Origin: Marchantia polymorpha subsp. ruderalis
Taxonomy: Eukaryota > Streptophyta > Marchantiopsida > Marchantiales > Marchantiaceae
Direction: 5' to 3'
Assembly (NCBI GenBank): GCA_037833965.1
Contig: AP031356.1
Location: 15,832,501 to 15,896,500 of the forward strand
Length of the DNA: 64,000 nucleotides
The notes under the pieces were generated by a model. It had not been told where the DNA came from and did no database searches. It saw only the letters and a program-made list of their open reading frames with translations. Of this stretch, positions 39,397-54,549 are shown piece after piece (positions within the stretch are counted from its first letter, which is position 1; each line of letters begins with the position of its first letter). The translations under genes and the position numbers were made by a program.

Positions 39397-40920
39397 GACT
39401 ACCCACTCGCTGGAACCGCTGAAAGCTCTGGAGGTCCAAGCGCAAGCTCTCCTTCCCCGGCTCCCCTTCCTGTCCTGAATTACAGCTGCTGAGGAATGTC
39501 AAACATAAATGGGATAGATCTGTATATGCAGAACACATGATGAGTGTGGAGGAGACGAGGTAAGAAGGCTGCAAAAGTGCTATAAAGAACATATACTCAA
39601 AATTCAAGTGATTCAAGTTAAGCTTTGAGGTACACCATCTGCAATCATCTGCATCCCAATCAGACTGATCGACATTTTTGCATACTCTTGAAAGGGACGA
39701 TCTCCACCCACCTTCGACACCCGGAAATGGACCTCTGGAGTCAAGGATGGACTGCGGAAGAATCCCTGGCTAGAAGCCACAACTATCCTGGTGAACTGCG
39801 AAACAGCAGCTATGAGAAATCCACGTCCTGGTGTCCATCACCGACACTGGCTCAAGCATTTTGGCAACGAGCGACATTTTCATGGGGCCGGCGCGTTGCC
39901 ACTCTGTGGAAAACATGGCGATGTGGAACAAGCTGGCAGCATTGGACTCAGCAGCCGGTGATTCGCTGCACGATGGGGATGGGGCAGAGTGGCTCGGGTT
40001 CGTAGAAAGATCGTTGTCGAGGATTGTAGCTTTCTGCAAGAAGAAGAGCTCCCAGTGTCCATAGCCAAGCGTGGGTCCTGGCTGGCTATATCTGGTGAGA
40101 GGAACTTCAGTCTACCCTGCGATGGATACTCTCCACTGAATGTCCACCACTTTTGTCTGATGAAACACGAAAGCCTTCAAAAGCATGATGATGACAGCAG
40201 CCTGATGAAATGCATTCCCCCCGCCCCCCCAACATTCTGTCTACCTCCAACCGGGGAACACTTCTAGAAGTTGTTGTCTACGTGAAGTCAAAGAGATACA
40301 AGTTTGTTGAATTTCAGCTGATCCAGTGAAGTGCACATGTAGATAGTTCTCAGCATGTTCTCAGCATGCCAAGTTGCTACTTAGTAGGCTGCAAACCGCG
40401 TGTTTGACGGGAATAATAGTCTTATGACAATGGCGTGGTTTCTTCTTCTTTTTTCAACACTCTGAAACTTTTGTCAATTGTCATGTTTCTTCCTACATTT
40501 TCTTATTTTTCCTCTTTTCCTTCCTGAGGATCAAACCTGAAGCGATGAAAATATCTTCTCTTGGTCGTTCTTTTCAGAAAAATCATTAGTGAATAATCGT
40601 AGAGAACTGGATAAGATAGGCTGTACGCATTACTTACTTATAGTACACTAGAATCTCTATCCATGTTACATCCTTACATCTAGGACCGTATAATATGTAC
40701 ATGCCTTCGGACTAAGAAGTTAATGTGAGTCTCGGACTCGTCAGGATCTTGCTGTCGCGTCATTACGCTTCGAGCTGGAGTTGGAGCGCTGCTACTGAGG
40801 TCCACAAGTGCTAAGTTTGTAGGAATAAATGATTTAATGGCCTTGGTATGCAAGGAGAAGCCTTAAATTGAGTACTTCGGGAATTAGTGTGAGCTTTTTA
40901 TGAGTTGCATGCAGTTGCCA
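39397..40920. other. PnsB2 upstream region with overlapping open frames of uncertain status
   Basis: The part next to 39396 is the PnsB2 promoter/leader. At 39.7-40.07 kb, frames stay open on both strands together (plus 39831-40064, plus 39625-40005, minus 39770-40039). This normally reflects GC-rich composition, but may be the trace of an old coding exon. None has a recognisable domain or splice partner. Between 40.3 and 40.9 kb I see nothing. Confidence 0.4.
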
Positions 40921-42710
40921 TTAGAACGAGTAATCTTGCAATGAGTGTGTCCGTTTCAGTCTGCTAGGTGGCGGGCAATATGCATTTCTCTGTATTTCCC
41001 CAAGTACATTAGACAATATTCACATACACTACTCTCATGCGTTACACGATCGCCAGCATGAACACATGAGAAGGAACAGGCAAACTTACTTCTTTTGGTT
41101 TGTCCCACGATATTTGTTGGCCTCTGCCTCGAATTGGTGCAACGGGAGCTCTACGGTTTTCCTTCCATAGAGATAAGAGATCCTTTCATCCTTGCCTTGA
41201 AAACCAGAAATCAGCTTCGTTAAGGATTTGGCTATGAGTAAGATGATTTGCTTGTAGTCAGTGATTTGCACTCGAGTATATGTTCGGCGATTTGGGCTAG
41301 TATTTTCAGAAATTTGCCAGAGTTGAGTGTATCTCAAGTATGACAGTTCGGAGTTGGTGCTCAAAAATTTCGTGTCTTCACATCATGAGATGAGATAATA
41401 ACCAAGCCAGCGACGCGAAATCTACCTGCGAGAGTTTCACAGTAGACGTTCCATCCAAGCAACAAGAGTCACCTACAATTTTTTCAGGCCGATATTCACG
41501 AAGATGGAGTTGATTGTCTTTACATTAAACAGGACTTCACTTACGCAATTAAGAATACTTCAAAACATACAGAGAGGATATTGGCTGCGTACCACTTCCA
41601 AAGTACAACTTCTCAGTGATCTTATTTCGATACCGCACTTTACGTTTTCTTCCAACCTCAAAGAATGAACTCAAACGATTGGCTATTTCTTGAAGATCTT
41701 GAACCGAATAAAAGTGACTGACTGATATTGAGCTTTAACAGAATAAAGGCAATGATGTATGATATCATCCAATGTCTACTTTATCTTCACATCAACTAGA
41801 CAAAGCAGACTATGTTCTGTTACGGGTGGGTATAAAAACCGACCATCATATACCCTCCATTCAGTCCAAGTCAGCGTAAGTTGTAAAAGATGGTCGTTTC
41901 CCGGTAAGACATTCTTGTTAGAATACATGAAACGATCTTTGACCTAGTCAAAATTTTACAAGGTACAGACTAACAAAATGCTCTTTCTCTTCTTAGAAAA
42001 TGCTGTTGAGCCGAAACATTACATCACCTATTACACCTGTACCTTTCGGGTGGATAATTTCTATCATTCCGAGAAAGAGCCTTCTCAAGGAGCTCATGAC
42101 AAGACCTTACACTGCATAGACGTCTGCCAGGTTTGAAAGCAAGTTTTCACATGATTCTTCAGGTGAAACAACCACCATGAACCAAGGAAGGCCCACGAAT
42201 TTGCATGCTAAGTAGCCAATAACGTAAGAGGTCGAGCTCGAAAGGCTGCCTCGAATGATGACCCTGTACCATCTTTAACTGCCAAAGGACGCAGATAAAG
42301 CGTGTGTATAACGTGGGTGACCCCATTTCAATCGCCTCGTGAAAGAATAATAAGGACGTACAGAAAGAAAGCCATACATCCCTGCCGTGATTTCCTAGCT
42401 GGCTGATCCAGACGTGACTTCCTGTCAAGGAAGAGTATGAAGGGCTTCACACTGTTCACGTTCAAATATCCGGAATACACCAGAGCCTGTGATTCGGTGA
42501 CTCCTCGCGATTCATGAGTCTGAAAGACTACATGACAGTGTAATTTGCAGCCCCGTTGTGAAAATTGAGAACGGATGCGGATATCAAAGACTGACCTTCC
42601 CTTACCGGACTGGGACGAAAGGCGTTTGAAATTTAATCTCTTTTGAAATGCTCCATCACCCAACAAGACATGACATATTGTACAAATCCAATACCTAATA
42701 GCTACTCTGA

Positions 42711-42714
<4 letters not shown>
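40921..42714 (-). CDS. unrecognised multi-exon protein-coding unit, apparently lacking a start
   Basis: Short exons keep frame and splice signals. A frame open from 42714 carries VYSGYLNVNSVKPFILFLDR and ends at 42378. Exon 42224-42278 reads DGTGSSFEAAFRARPLT. The exon starting at 42111 reads VRSCHELLEKALSRNDRNYP. About 41.79-41.92 kb reads HLLQLTLTWTEWRVYDGRFL. About 41.59-41.73 kb reads IANRLSSFFEVGRKRKVRYR. About 41.43-41.53 kb reads NQLHLREYRPEKIVGDSCCL. About 41.09-41.30 kb reads ERISYLYGRKTVELPLHQFE. The last exon, 40921-40960, ends LKRTHSLQDYSF and a TAA stop. Phases agree at most junctions; those near 41.9 and 41.35 kb are ambiguous, and one may be a frameshift. I do not recognise the family. 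No ATG precedes the first exon in frame, and PECT1's stop lies at 42711. So this is a 5'-truncated copy, a gene with an unseen start, or a pseudogene still close to intact. Confidence 0.6.
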
Positions 42715-46250
<3,536 letters not shown>

Positions 46251-46777
46251 CTAACACTCCGTCGCTCCCCCACGAAACCCCTGTGTTCTGTTGCGCAAAC
46301 GTGTCTTCCAGCCTGCACAAGCAAGACAGGCTCGTCGTCGTCACGCACTCCTTCCGAATCGCGCCTCAATAAGTAGCAGGAATTTACACTCCTGTATTCG
46401 TGGCCGAGCTCACGACAAAGAAACAACCGTGCTAGCGACTACTCCGCCGACGAATGGCGGTCCATCCAGATCGCCGGGCTCCTCCACAACTATCTGCTCG
46501 CCAACAGAACCTGCAGCTGCGCTATGACAAGACAAGAACACGCAACTCTGTTACCTACTCCATCATTACAGGCCCCCGCCACTTCCCTCGTTGGATCCCT
46601 AACCCAGCCCTCGTCTTAGCACCACAAACCTCGGTTCCCGTCGCGCTTCCCTGCCTCATCATGCTCTTACGCGTCCGTCGCACTGGGGGCCGCACCATCG
46701 GCCAGCGCCCCGCTACATGTTACTCCTCCCCTCTCATCCCCTCTCAGCATTTCCGCCACCTTCCTCCCTTAATTTTA

Positions 46778-46796
46778 TTTGCCTGCCGCAGGCAAA
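46778..46796. repeat. perfect 8-bp hairpin (TTTGCCTG / CAGGCAAA)
   Basis: TTTGCCTG at 46778-46785, spacer CCG, CAGGCAAA at 46789-46796. It lies about 760 bp upstream of the PECT1 start codon. It may be a binding palindrome; no function can be assigned. Confidence 0.7.
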
Positions 46797-46930
46797 GTAA
46801 GTAATCAATCCCCATGCGTCGATGTGGCCATCCCGCAGCAGCAGGCCTGCTTCCTGCTGCCTGCTGCCTGCGGGGTTTTGGATTTAAGCTGCCGGTAACT
46901 TCGAGCGCTAAAAAAGTCGTTACAGTTATT

Positions 46931-46950
46931 CGTGCGCACAAATGCGCACG
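46931..46950. repeat. perfect 8-bp hairpin (CGTGCGCA / TGCGCACG)
   Basis: CGTGCGCA at 46931-46938, loop CAAA, TGCGCACG at 46943-46950. It is GC-rich and about 910 bp upstream of PECT1. Confidence 0.75.
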
Positions 46951-49900
46951 GAGCGAGCCAGAGGCCGTGACGCCGTGGGAAGGGAAGCCCCTGCCCATGG
47001 CGCACCGTCCACGGATGCCATCGGCAACTAGCGGCGGCTTCTCTTGGGCCGGGAGGGGAAGAATCTGCGGATTGCGGGCTCGGATCGGCTCGGCTCCTCT
47101 CGGCCCGCTCCGACCTCCTCTCCTCTCCTCTTGCACCCCGACCATTGACGACAGCGCACTTTCCAAAGTGAGGCGTGCAGGACTGGGATGCCTGGAATTG
47201 GAAAAGCTGGATGCTGTATTCTGGGACGCACATCAATGCTCGGGGAGTGCTCGGCACCCACCGATTTTCGTTCTGGTTTTGCTGGCTCGAATATGCCTTC
47301 CTACTCGTGCTAGCCTAGCCTTGGGGCTCGTCAGAGTTTTGTTTCTTTCGCGCATTTTTTCCCTCGCTGCTCGTTGACAGCGAGGGTTCCAACATGTCTC
47401 TTCTTCTTATTGACGGCCTTGAGACGGTCTTCGACCGGACAAGAGGCTAAATGGGGATGTTTTCCAAAGGAGAGCTTCTCAAAAACACCCGCCGGTGCTT
47501 CGCGCTAAAACATGTCACATTTTGACGAACCGCAAAGAGGACTCTATGTCATTGAAAATTTGTTGCGGAGCATCCGTCGGCCTATGGACCTTGATCTCAC
47601 ACGACCAGCGCCTACGCGAATTTCATTGTGAGCTGCCGTAAACATTATTATGCCAGTGCAATCGGGGGCAAATTAAGGCTTGGTTGAAGATCACTCACCT
47701 TGAAGTGACACCCAAAAGATGGGAGCCTCAAATTGCTGCGCATCCAAGCTGCTGCAGACGTAGCCTTTCTAACCAGACCAAGGAAAACAGCGTCAGACCT
47801 TTTTAGGGCGCATCGCCAAATGGGTGCCTATTTAGGTTATGCGTGCACCAACCGAAGTCTTCCACCGAGGGATGCAGAAAGATCGGCTCACGTACTCCTA
47901 CCTAGTGAGAGTATGACATCTCACACACACGGAAATTATTAACCACTCCATGCTCCTCCGTGCAATTCCATGCGGTCAAATGAGCGAGGGTAGCTTCGGG
48001 AATACCCTTCCGGCAATTTCTGCACGAGCATGACACTCTTCAGGTTCCATATTGTTCCCTCTTCTTTCACAAAGCGATTTTTTCCTTCTTATGGGTTAAT
48101 ACTTCTTTCGCTTCGAATTTCACCTAAATTGATGGAGATCCTCTGCCGTGAACATGGAATGTGATTTGGACTCTCATCTGATTTTCTATCTTGCCTACAT
48201 GCTAGCGACACTCGTCTTTCAGATCACTGCGCGATCTGGAAGAACACTGCGTCCTCAAACACGTAAATGTACATATAAAAATCTCTTTAATCTTCTGGCT
48301 GTATCTGGGCGTGTGGTAAATTGCTATTCTCTTAAACGCAAGAACAAAGGCAATATTTATCTTTTAAGACATGTGTTCATCCTTATTTTACTCATATCTC
48401 AATAGAATCCGTATTTAGTATCACATGTGTACAATCAAGTGATTGCATATATTTAATATTCCATCTCGGAAAATTTTTTTTAAGAAAGACTCTCGTGTAC
48501 ACAACAACTGAACCTCTCTAGTCCCACATTTACTTTACTAGAATTATATCCTCAACACTTTCATATCCGATCTAAAAGTTTTCATTCCTGTAATTCGAAC
48601 TTTGAACTCTAATGAGGCTTTAGTTCACGCTTCCAACCTCCCATACATTCCTGTTCTCACTGCTAAAAGATGATATTGACACCAATTTCACATGTGAAGG
48701 TCATTCCCACTCGCAGAACTCGGAAAGTGGGAAATTTTAAAGAGAGATAATCGAAAGCTAGAAATACTGAACGTGGCAATCAATCATATTTGGATTCATC
48801 GTACGCCTACGGCTCAAAATTCCTCTGATCATTGGGATTCATCATGAGGAAATCGATGTGCTGTGATGTAGACATGACTTTTGTAGACCACGTCTTAATG
48901 AAGACTTTCCATCTCTGCGAAGTCCTGCAGCAAGTTTCGCCACCTGCCACCTGCCACCTGCCCACACGTCCCTACGTGATCAGGTACTCCTAAAAGTTCT
49001 TATGCGTCTGTCTCCGCTGGGATTAGCGCTTGTAACTTGCGTGCCGTTTTCGCTCACGTGAAATCTTCTGCAATTTTATCCGCTCGATGCTAAACGAATG
49101 ACGGTCGGTTTGGCGATCGTTTCCACGTCGGCATCTTCTTCTTTCCAGAGGAATTCTCCCACGATGCCTCCTGTCCCTCTGCACAGACCTTCATGCCTTC
49201 AATTTGATTCGGACTGCTGCTGCTCATTTTCCTGATTCTCACATCGAGAGCAGCATATTCTCATCCTTGCATTGAAAAACTGTGAATGACAACTTTCGTT
49301 ACATGGCTCTGCTTCCATTATGTTCTAATCTGAAGTCATGGTCTGACTATAAAGTAAGCTTGGAACATAGCTTCGACTGCACAGTCCCGCCGAACTCATG
49401 ACATGAATGACCTCGGGAGTCCATGGGGGATCTGTATCGAGACTCGGGTTCTGGGGACTAAAATGCAGCCGAGATTTCCCAGTACTTGGGAGACGACAAG
49501 TCATCAAGCAGACAGAAATCGGCATCAAATGAGAGGCCTCTATGTGGCATATTGTAATCAGGGCATATGGATCAAGAATATGTGGATTAACCTGCGATGG
49601 ACACGTCGAATTCCCGTAGAAAGCACACGAAGTGCTTATGGTACACTCTGACATTTTGTTGGTTGAAAAGTCACACCTCTACGTGGAATGTGGAGAATTG
49701 TAGACCGAGAATGCACTAGAACTACGATAAAAACTATACGTTTGTGATTTTCTATCTTTCATAAGCCAAAGCCGTAGGAAAAATAATACTTTTAGAATCA
49801 AAACGTTTGCTTCCCTTTTCATGTAGAGGAAAGTTCCAATGCAATCGCCGACCAGGACATTCCTTATAATTTTTTCGATTCTTTTATCTTCTCAAGCACT

Positions 49901-50680
49901 TGCACTGAAGGTGGCGATATTCTTACAACAAAGCATCACAAGTAAACTTGAAGGACAATGATAACTTTCCTTGGGCCCCCTTTATGATCCACTATTATTC
50001 TGCATTTTAAAGTAATATCAGACTCTTTAGATACTACCTGAAGAATAGTCCAAGTTCAGCCTTTTTCTTTTGAATGTATGTTTGTGATCATAGCGCGTAC
50101 GAAGACCAAAGAACAGACTAGAAAAGATATAATATAAGTGTCGATATCTCCGAGCAGTTAAAAGAAAAATTTAATAAAAGGAGCAGTTTGGGAAGGTGTG
50201 CTAGGTTGAAGTGAATGACTGCTAGTGAAAAATACGTTTGAAAGGTAATATATGTATTCACTTTGATGCAGCACATACTACCACTGCGAAGCTGATTGCT
50301 GTACCGAAATACCGATTAAAAAAAGTTAGAAGTCTTCTTGGGTCTCGATTCAGAATATGTTCGAGATTTTTTCGATAGTAAACCTTACAAGGACGATAAG
50401 TATTTTGTAGGTGTCGAGTAATCTGTGGCCTTTCTTATGATTCAAAACCGTTTACAAGACATCGATTTCAGGTAAGCGTGAGTTTAATCCATTCAAAATC
50501 AGTGGGGACAGTTTTGAATGTTTGAAATCAAGATACAAATTTTTTAGAATAGTTTGAGATTTGATTCCATTCAGGAATCGGAATTAGTGTTCATTTTAAC
50601 TTGACTCTGACTATGATTGTTTTCTTATTGTTTTATTCTATATTTGGTTTCGCACACGGACATACAGTGAGAACCTTAAT

Positions 50681-50926
50681 GAGGGAGGGCAGAGAACCAG
50701 CCCACCTTCACGGACTATTCTTCTATCTGGAAGGTAGCAGCCATGTTGAGGTCTTTCTCAACATGTTTCTCGTTTAGCATAATATCTACCAGTTTTGCAC
50801 CTTCAGACGGGAGGGGAGAGACCCAGACCACACGTTCAGAGATCATTCTCTTGAAAATTTATCTGGAAAGTAGCAACCGCGTTTAGGATTTTGTCAACGT
50901 GGTCATCCTTTCGCATTATACCTACC
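50681..50926. repeat. diverged tandem duplication, unit about 120 bp
   Basis: The copy at 50681-50790 and the copy at 50809-50926 share GGGAGGG..AGAGA, then CCAG.CCA, then ATCTGGAAAGTAGCAACC-like sequence, then CAAC.TG, then GCAT.ATA.CTACC in the same order. They differ by substitutions and small indels. No coding potential is seen. Confidence 0.6.
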
Positions 50927-53442
50927 TCGTGTTCATCCTTTTGCTTCGAGATTGTACAATAATGAAAAGGAGTACAATCTCTCTTTGAGGTACAGTACTA
51001 TCGTTTGTCTATTGTTACTCCTCCATTGAGATTAATATTTCCGGGCTGGGAAGCTGATTTGAAACGCTCATTTCGGTATCTTTATTCATTTGGTCATAAG
51101 GGAATAGCAAGAGGTCAGACAGTCCTTCTTAACGTTCCCTCTATATATGAGATAGTTTCCTTCGCTTTAAACTCGACAAATGTGAACCAGTGACCGAATG
51201 ACTATTTACGAACAGATGGTCTGCCATTTTCTTTATAAACACGTGAACTAGAGGCCTTGGTGGCAGTTTCATCTTCTCTTTAGTTCGGATAAGAGTTGAC
51301 ATAATTAATTAGTTCTTAAGAGAAATTAGTTCCGTGTGACATGCGAAGTCATTGCTGCATGGCAGATAGTATGCCTTTCAGCAAAATTGACAGTTGCAAA
51401 GTCGTGTATGGTTGAAATGTACATGTCAATGTTTCATGATTGCAAATGCATGCTCGTAACTTGTAAATCAAGTGTCGCAAGAACTTGACCTGATTTGCTA
51501 CAAATGCTTCACAAAAGTTCCTATACGTACTGTCAAGTTAAAGAAAACTCACCTTGCTGCAGAGAAATGCTATCAATCTTCACTTCACATTGTGTTGTCG
51601 CTAATAATACTAGAATACTCTCAACTCATCACGTGCCATGCATGTTATGCCCCTCTGTTTACATGGAAGAAGCTGATCAGCCATAGTCGTGATTTCTGTC
51701 ACCGACATCTATCACTTGCATGTACAAGTCACGTAAAGGCGGTCGAAGGTGAGAAAGCTGCAGCACCGACTTGGTTCATCTGAATCCCCGGCTGGTATTC
51801 TACTGAATCTGAGAAAGGTGATGAGGAGCATTATTTGCTGATAATGACTACATCAGTTCTAAGCAGATGTAGTCCAGGCACTGAAAATTACTTGTTCATA
51901 AATGCAACGACCGGATTGATTCACTGCTGTTCACTCGATCAAAGTCCAGGATGGCTAATTATCTCTACAATCTTATTCTGCGACAAGATACAAAATACTA
52001 TACTCCAGACATCATAAAATAGCGAAATCACATCATGTGGAAACAATCCATCTCTTGGCTCCGGAAAATGGTAAAGTAAACAAATTGGCCATCAAAGCCT
52101 GAAGTATGACTGCATCCTCTGAAACCATACTTCAAGAGTACCTACGTATACTTATATGGGCTTGAAGATGCTATTTGGTTCGCAAATATGACAAGTGTGG
52201 CCCGATGAGTCACATGGAAACCGATTTTTTTCCCCTAGTAGTACGTGGACATCAGTATGATCTTGGACTCCAGTCCGTTCTACCCTTTTGGTTTCATCCA
52301 TGTTCACTGGAGTCCGGCCATACTTTTTGCTATATTGCTTGGTGACATTGTTTTTCCATTGTCGTTCAGTTGTAAGCATATACCTTTTGCTTCAACTTTT
52401 CACCGAGTTCAACGCGTAGATTATCAGAACCTATGTAGTCATAAAAGATAGCTTGGGAAAAGTCCTCGAAAGCTACGCAACACAATGAGCCGATGAGACC
52501 AGAGTCAACATCGTGGTTCCCACTCAACGACCACTTTCTTAGAATGACGAAGTGCAAGGAATGTTGCACCAGGCGAGATCTTTTGGGCAGTAACCAAAGG
52601 TATCCAAAGGGACAATACCAACGATATTTCATGAACTTTGTTTAGGCATATTCTTTACTTCGACAGCGGATCTGAAGTTACCCAGTCACGCATTGCTGAA
52701 GGCTGACATGTGTCAAAGGGAAGTGCAACACACGAGTGACCATCCGACAGGTGTGACCATGTCTACTCCATTTTTGTTCCAGAAGACATTGCGTCGGCAA
52801 AATTGATAATTTCAGTATTGCAGGAGTAGATGAGTACAGTCCTTGTAGAAGTCAAGTGATTGCGAACACCTTAGGAACTTTTTCAGCTGCCATGAACAGC
52901 GTAGTCTAAATTCTTACAAATAAAATGTGCGAAAGGCTCTTATCCAGATATAGATTAGGCCGTCGTTTGTCTTTGGATTACAACATACAAGGAGGGGATT
53001 ATGTGTGTTGTTTGGCCAATTCTGTTAGCCTGAATCATTGCTTTGGTTAGCACTCAGCAATCTCAAACACAGTCGCACTTATTCAACTAAAGCAAGACTG
53101 ATCCTTTAGGTTGTATTCTCGTTGATGAAAAAAATGTGAAGTACAAGATACCCTCTCTGATGGCACTGGTTGAGCGTCACCTCCTATTTTGGAATTATGG
53201 AGGATATACACATACCCCAAACCATCTATGACTAAAAACTGCACTTGTGAAGAGTTCCTCAAAGGAACCTATATCACGCTTAGCATTACATTAAGGTTGA
53301 GTATAAGAATGACTGTTGAGGTTTCAGCAGTTACTCGTAGAGAACACGATAGATACAAATGAATAGATATGTCACATACATCCCACACAAAAGTATCAAG
53401 ATCATAGTAGGATATAATGCAAAATTTATAAAGTAGCTAGAG

Positions 53443-53455
53443 GTGTGTGTGTGTG

Positions 53456-53506
<51 letters not shown>
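53443..53506. repeat. compound (GT)n(CA)n(AT)n microsatellite
   Basis: About 12 bases of GT repeats run directly into about 17 bases of CA repeats, forming a self-complementary junction at TGTGCACA, then about 35 bases of AT repeats. The spurious minus-strand frame across it reads IYIYIYMCVCVC and is not a protein. Confidence 0.9.
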
Positions 53507-53512
<6 letters not shown>

Positions 53513-54110
53513 CGAACAGTAGAGAAAAAGCTGCGTCTCCTCAGTTCGTTAAACACATTATTTAATCTATCTGTAGTAAACAGCAAAAAGACATGAGATG
53601 AGATCATCACCGAAGAATTCATGTTCCACCTACTTTCATAACTATGCTTTTCTGTGTGAAGGGTTCACCCATGTCTATGTAGTAATCACGCGCAAGTCTA
53701 GACAGGAAAATAACTAGCCTCTTTAAGTGAAAGCCATAGTTGTAGATGACATGCAGATTACTTTTCCTGTATTATGAAATGTCATCTACTCCATGAATGT
53801 TTCATCTTCTTGTTTGGTATGTAGCTATGCCAATAGCTCAGATACAAGCTTCAGTCACTTTACAAATATCTAGTAACTCCATCACTTCCAATCATATTTA
53901 CGGGATCCATCCATCAAATTAAAAACACATTTAATTTCTTTTATACGCAATTGTACGATACGTAAAATTAAGCTCAATTCGACGCCGGCCAGCTGTCCAG
54001 AGACCCGGTTTGCACCAGACATACAAAGCCATAAGATTATTCATGTCTACAGAGGGCAAAAAGAAGAAATATAAAGGCTGTGAGAAGCTGCTGTGCTTAC
54101 TCGCTCTCCT

Positions 54111-54138
54111 GTGCTACGTGCTACGTGCTACGTGCTAG
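54111..54138. repeat. GTGCTAC tandem heptamer repeat
   Basis: GTGCTAC is repeated about three and a half times, creating three TACGTG cores. It is 3' of the DUF3119-type gene and just after a TATAAAGG at about 54071. Confidence 0.6.
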
Positions 54139-54549
54139 GCTTGTTGTGAGGTACAGTTTAGTTCTTTCCCTTCTTACTGGACCCGTGCATGCACGTTGTG
54201 TCCTTTGCAGTTGTGGCACATCGCATCAAACTGTCTGGCAGATGCTCATAGTACTCGCCGGTTCTCCAATTCGTTTTCAAGGGTTCTCACGGTTGAGCTG
54301 AGCCTGCGGACTCAACTAGTTGAAACTTGAGCAGCTCAGAGATCAACTTCGAGCGATCATCATACAGAACGAAACAAAATCAGGTGGTAAAGCGCCTCCT
54401 GAAAATTCCTCTCTAAGATCTTCCTCAAGTATTCGATGCGGATGCTCTTGATACAAAGGAAGATGTCTTCAAATATACGTTTGGATTTCTTAAACAGCTA
54501 TCTGTTGCTAATATACAGAGAACAATCGGAAGACTTAGAGTCTAGCCAA

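Larger units (their letters stand above)
47401..54549. other. long spacer, no supported gene
   Basis: Over 7 kb with frames of at most about 110 codons and no recognised domain. A minus pair at 52152-52379 and 52366-52632 is open over about 480 bases and has a plausible splice donor after GEKLKQK; it may be a gene relic. There are also a CACCTGC triple repeat near 48939-48962 and a GTGCTAC repeat at 54111-54138. Small simple repeats are listed separately. Confidence 0.45.

Noticed and set aside
52366-52632. Idea that this is a receptor-kinase fragment
   Set aside because: A vague likeness to kinase subdomains IV-V, but no catalytic HRD, DFG or glycine-loop motif can be found.
53437-53622. 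Minus frame with IYIYIYMCVCVC
   Set aside because: Translation of a dinucleotide microsatellite, not a protein.
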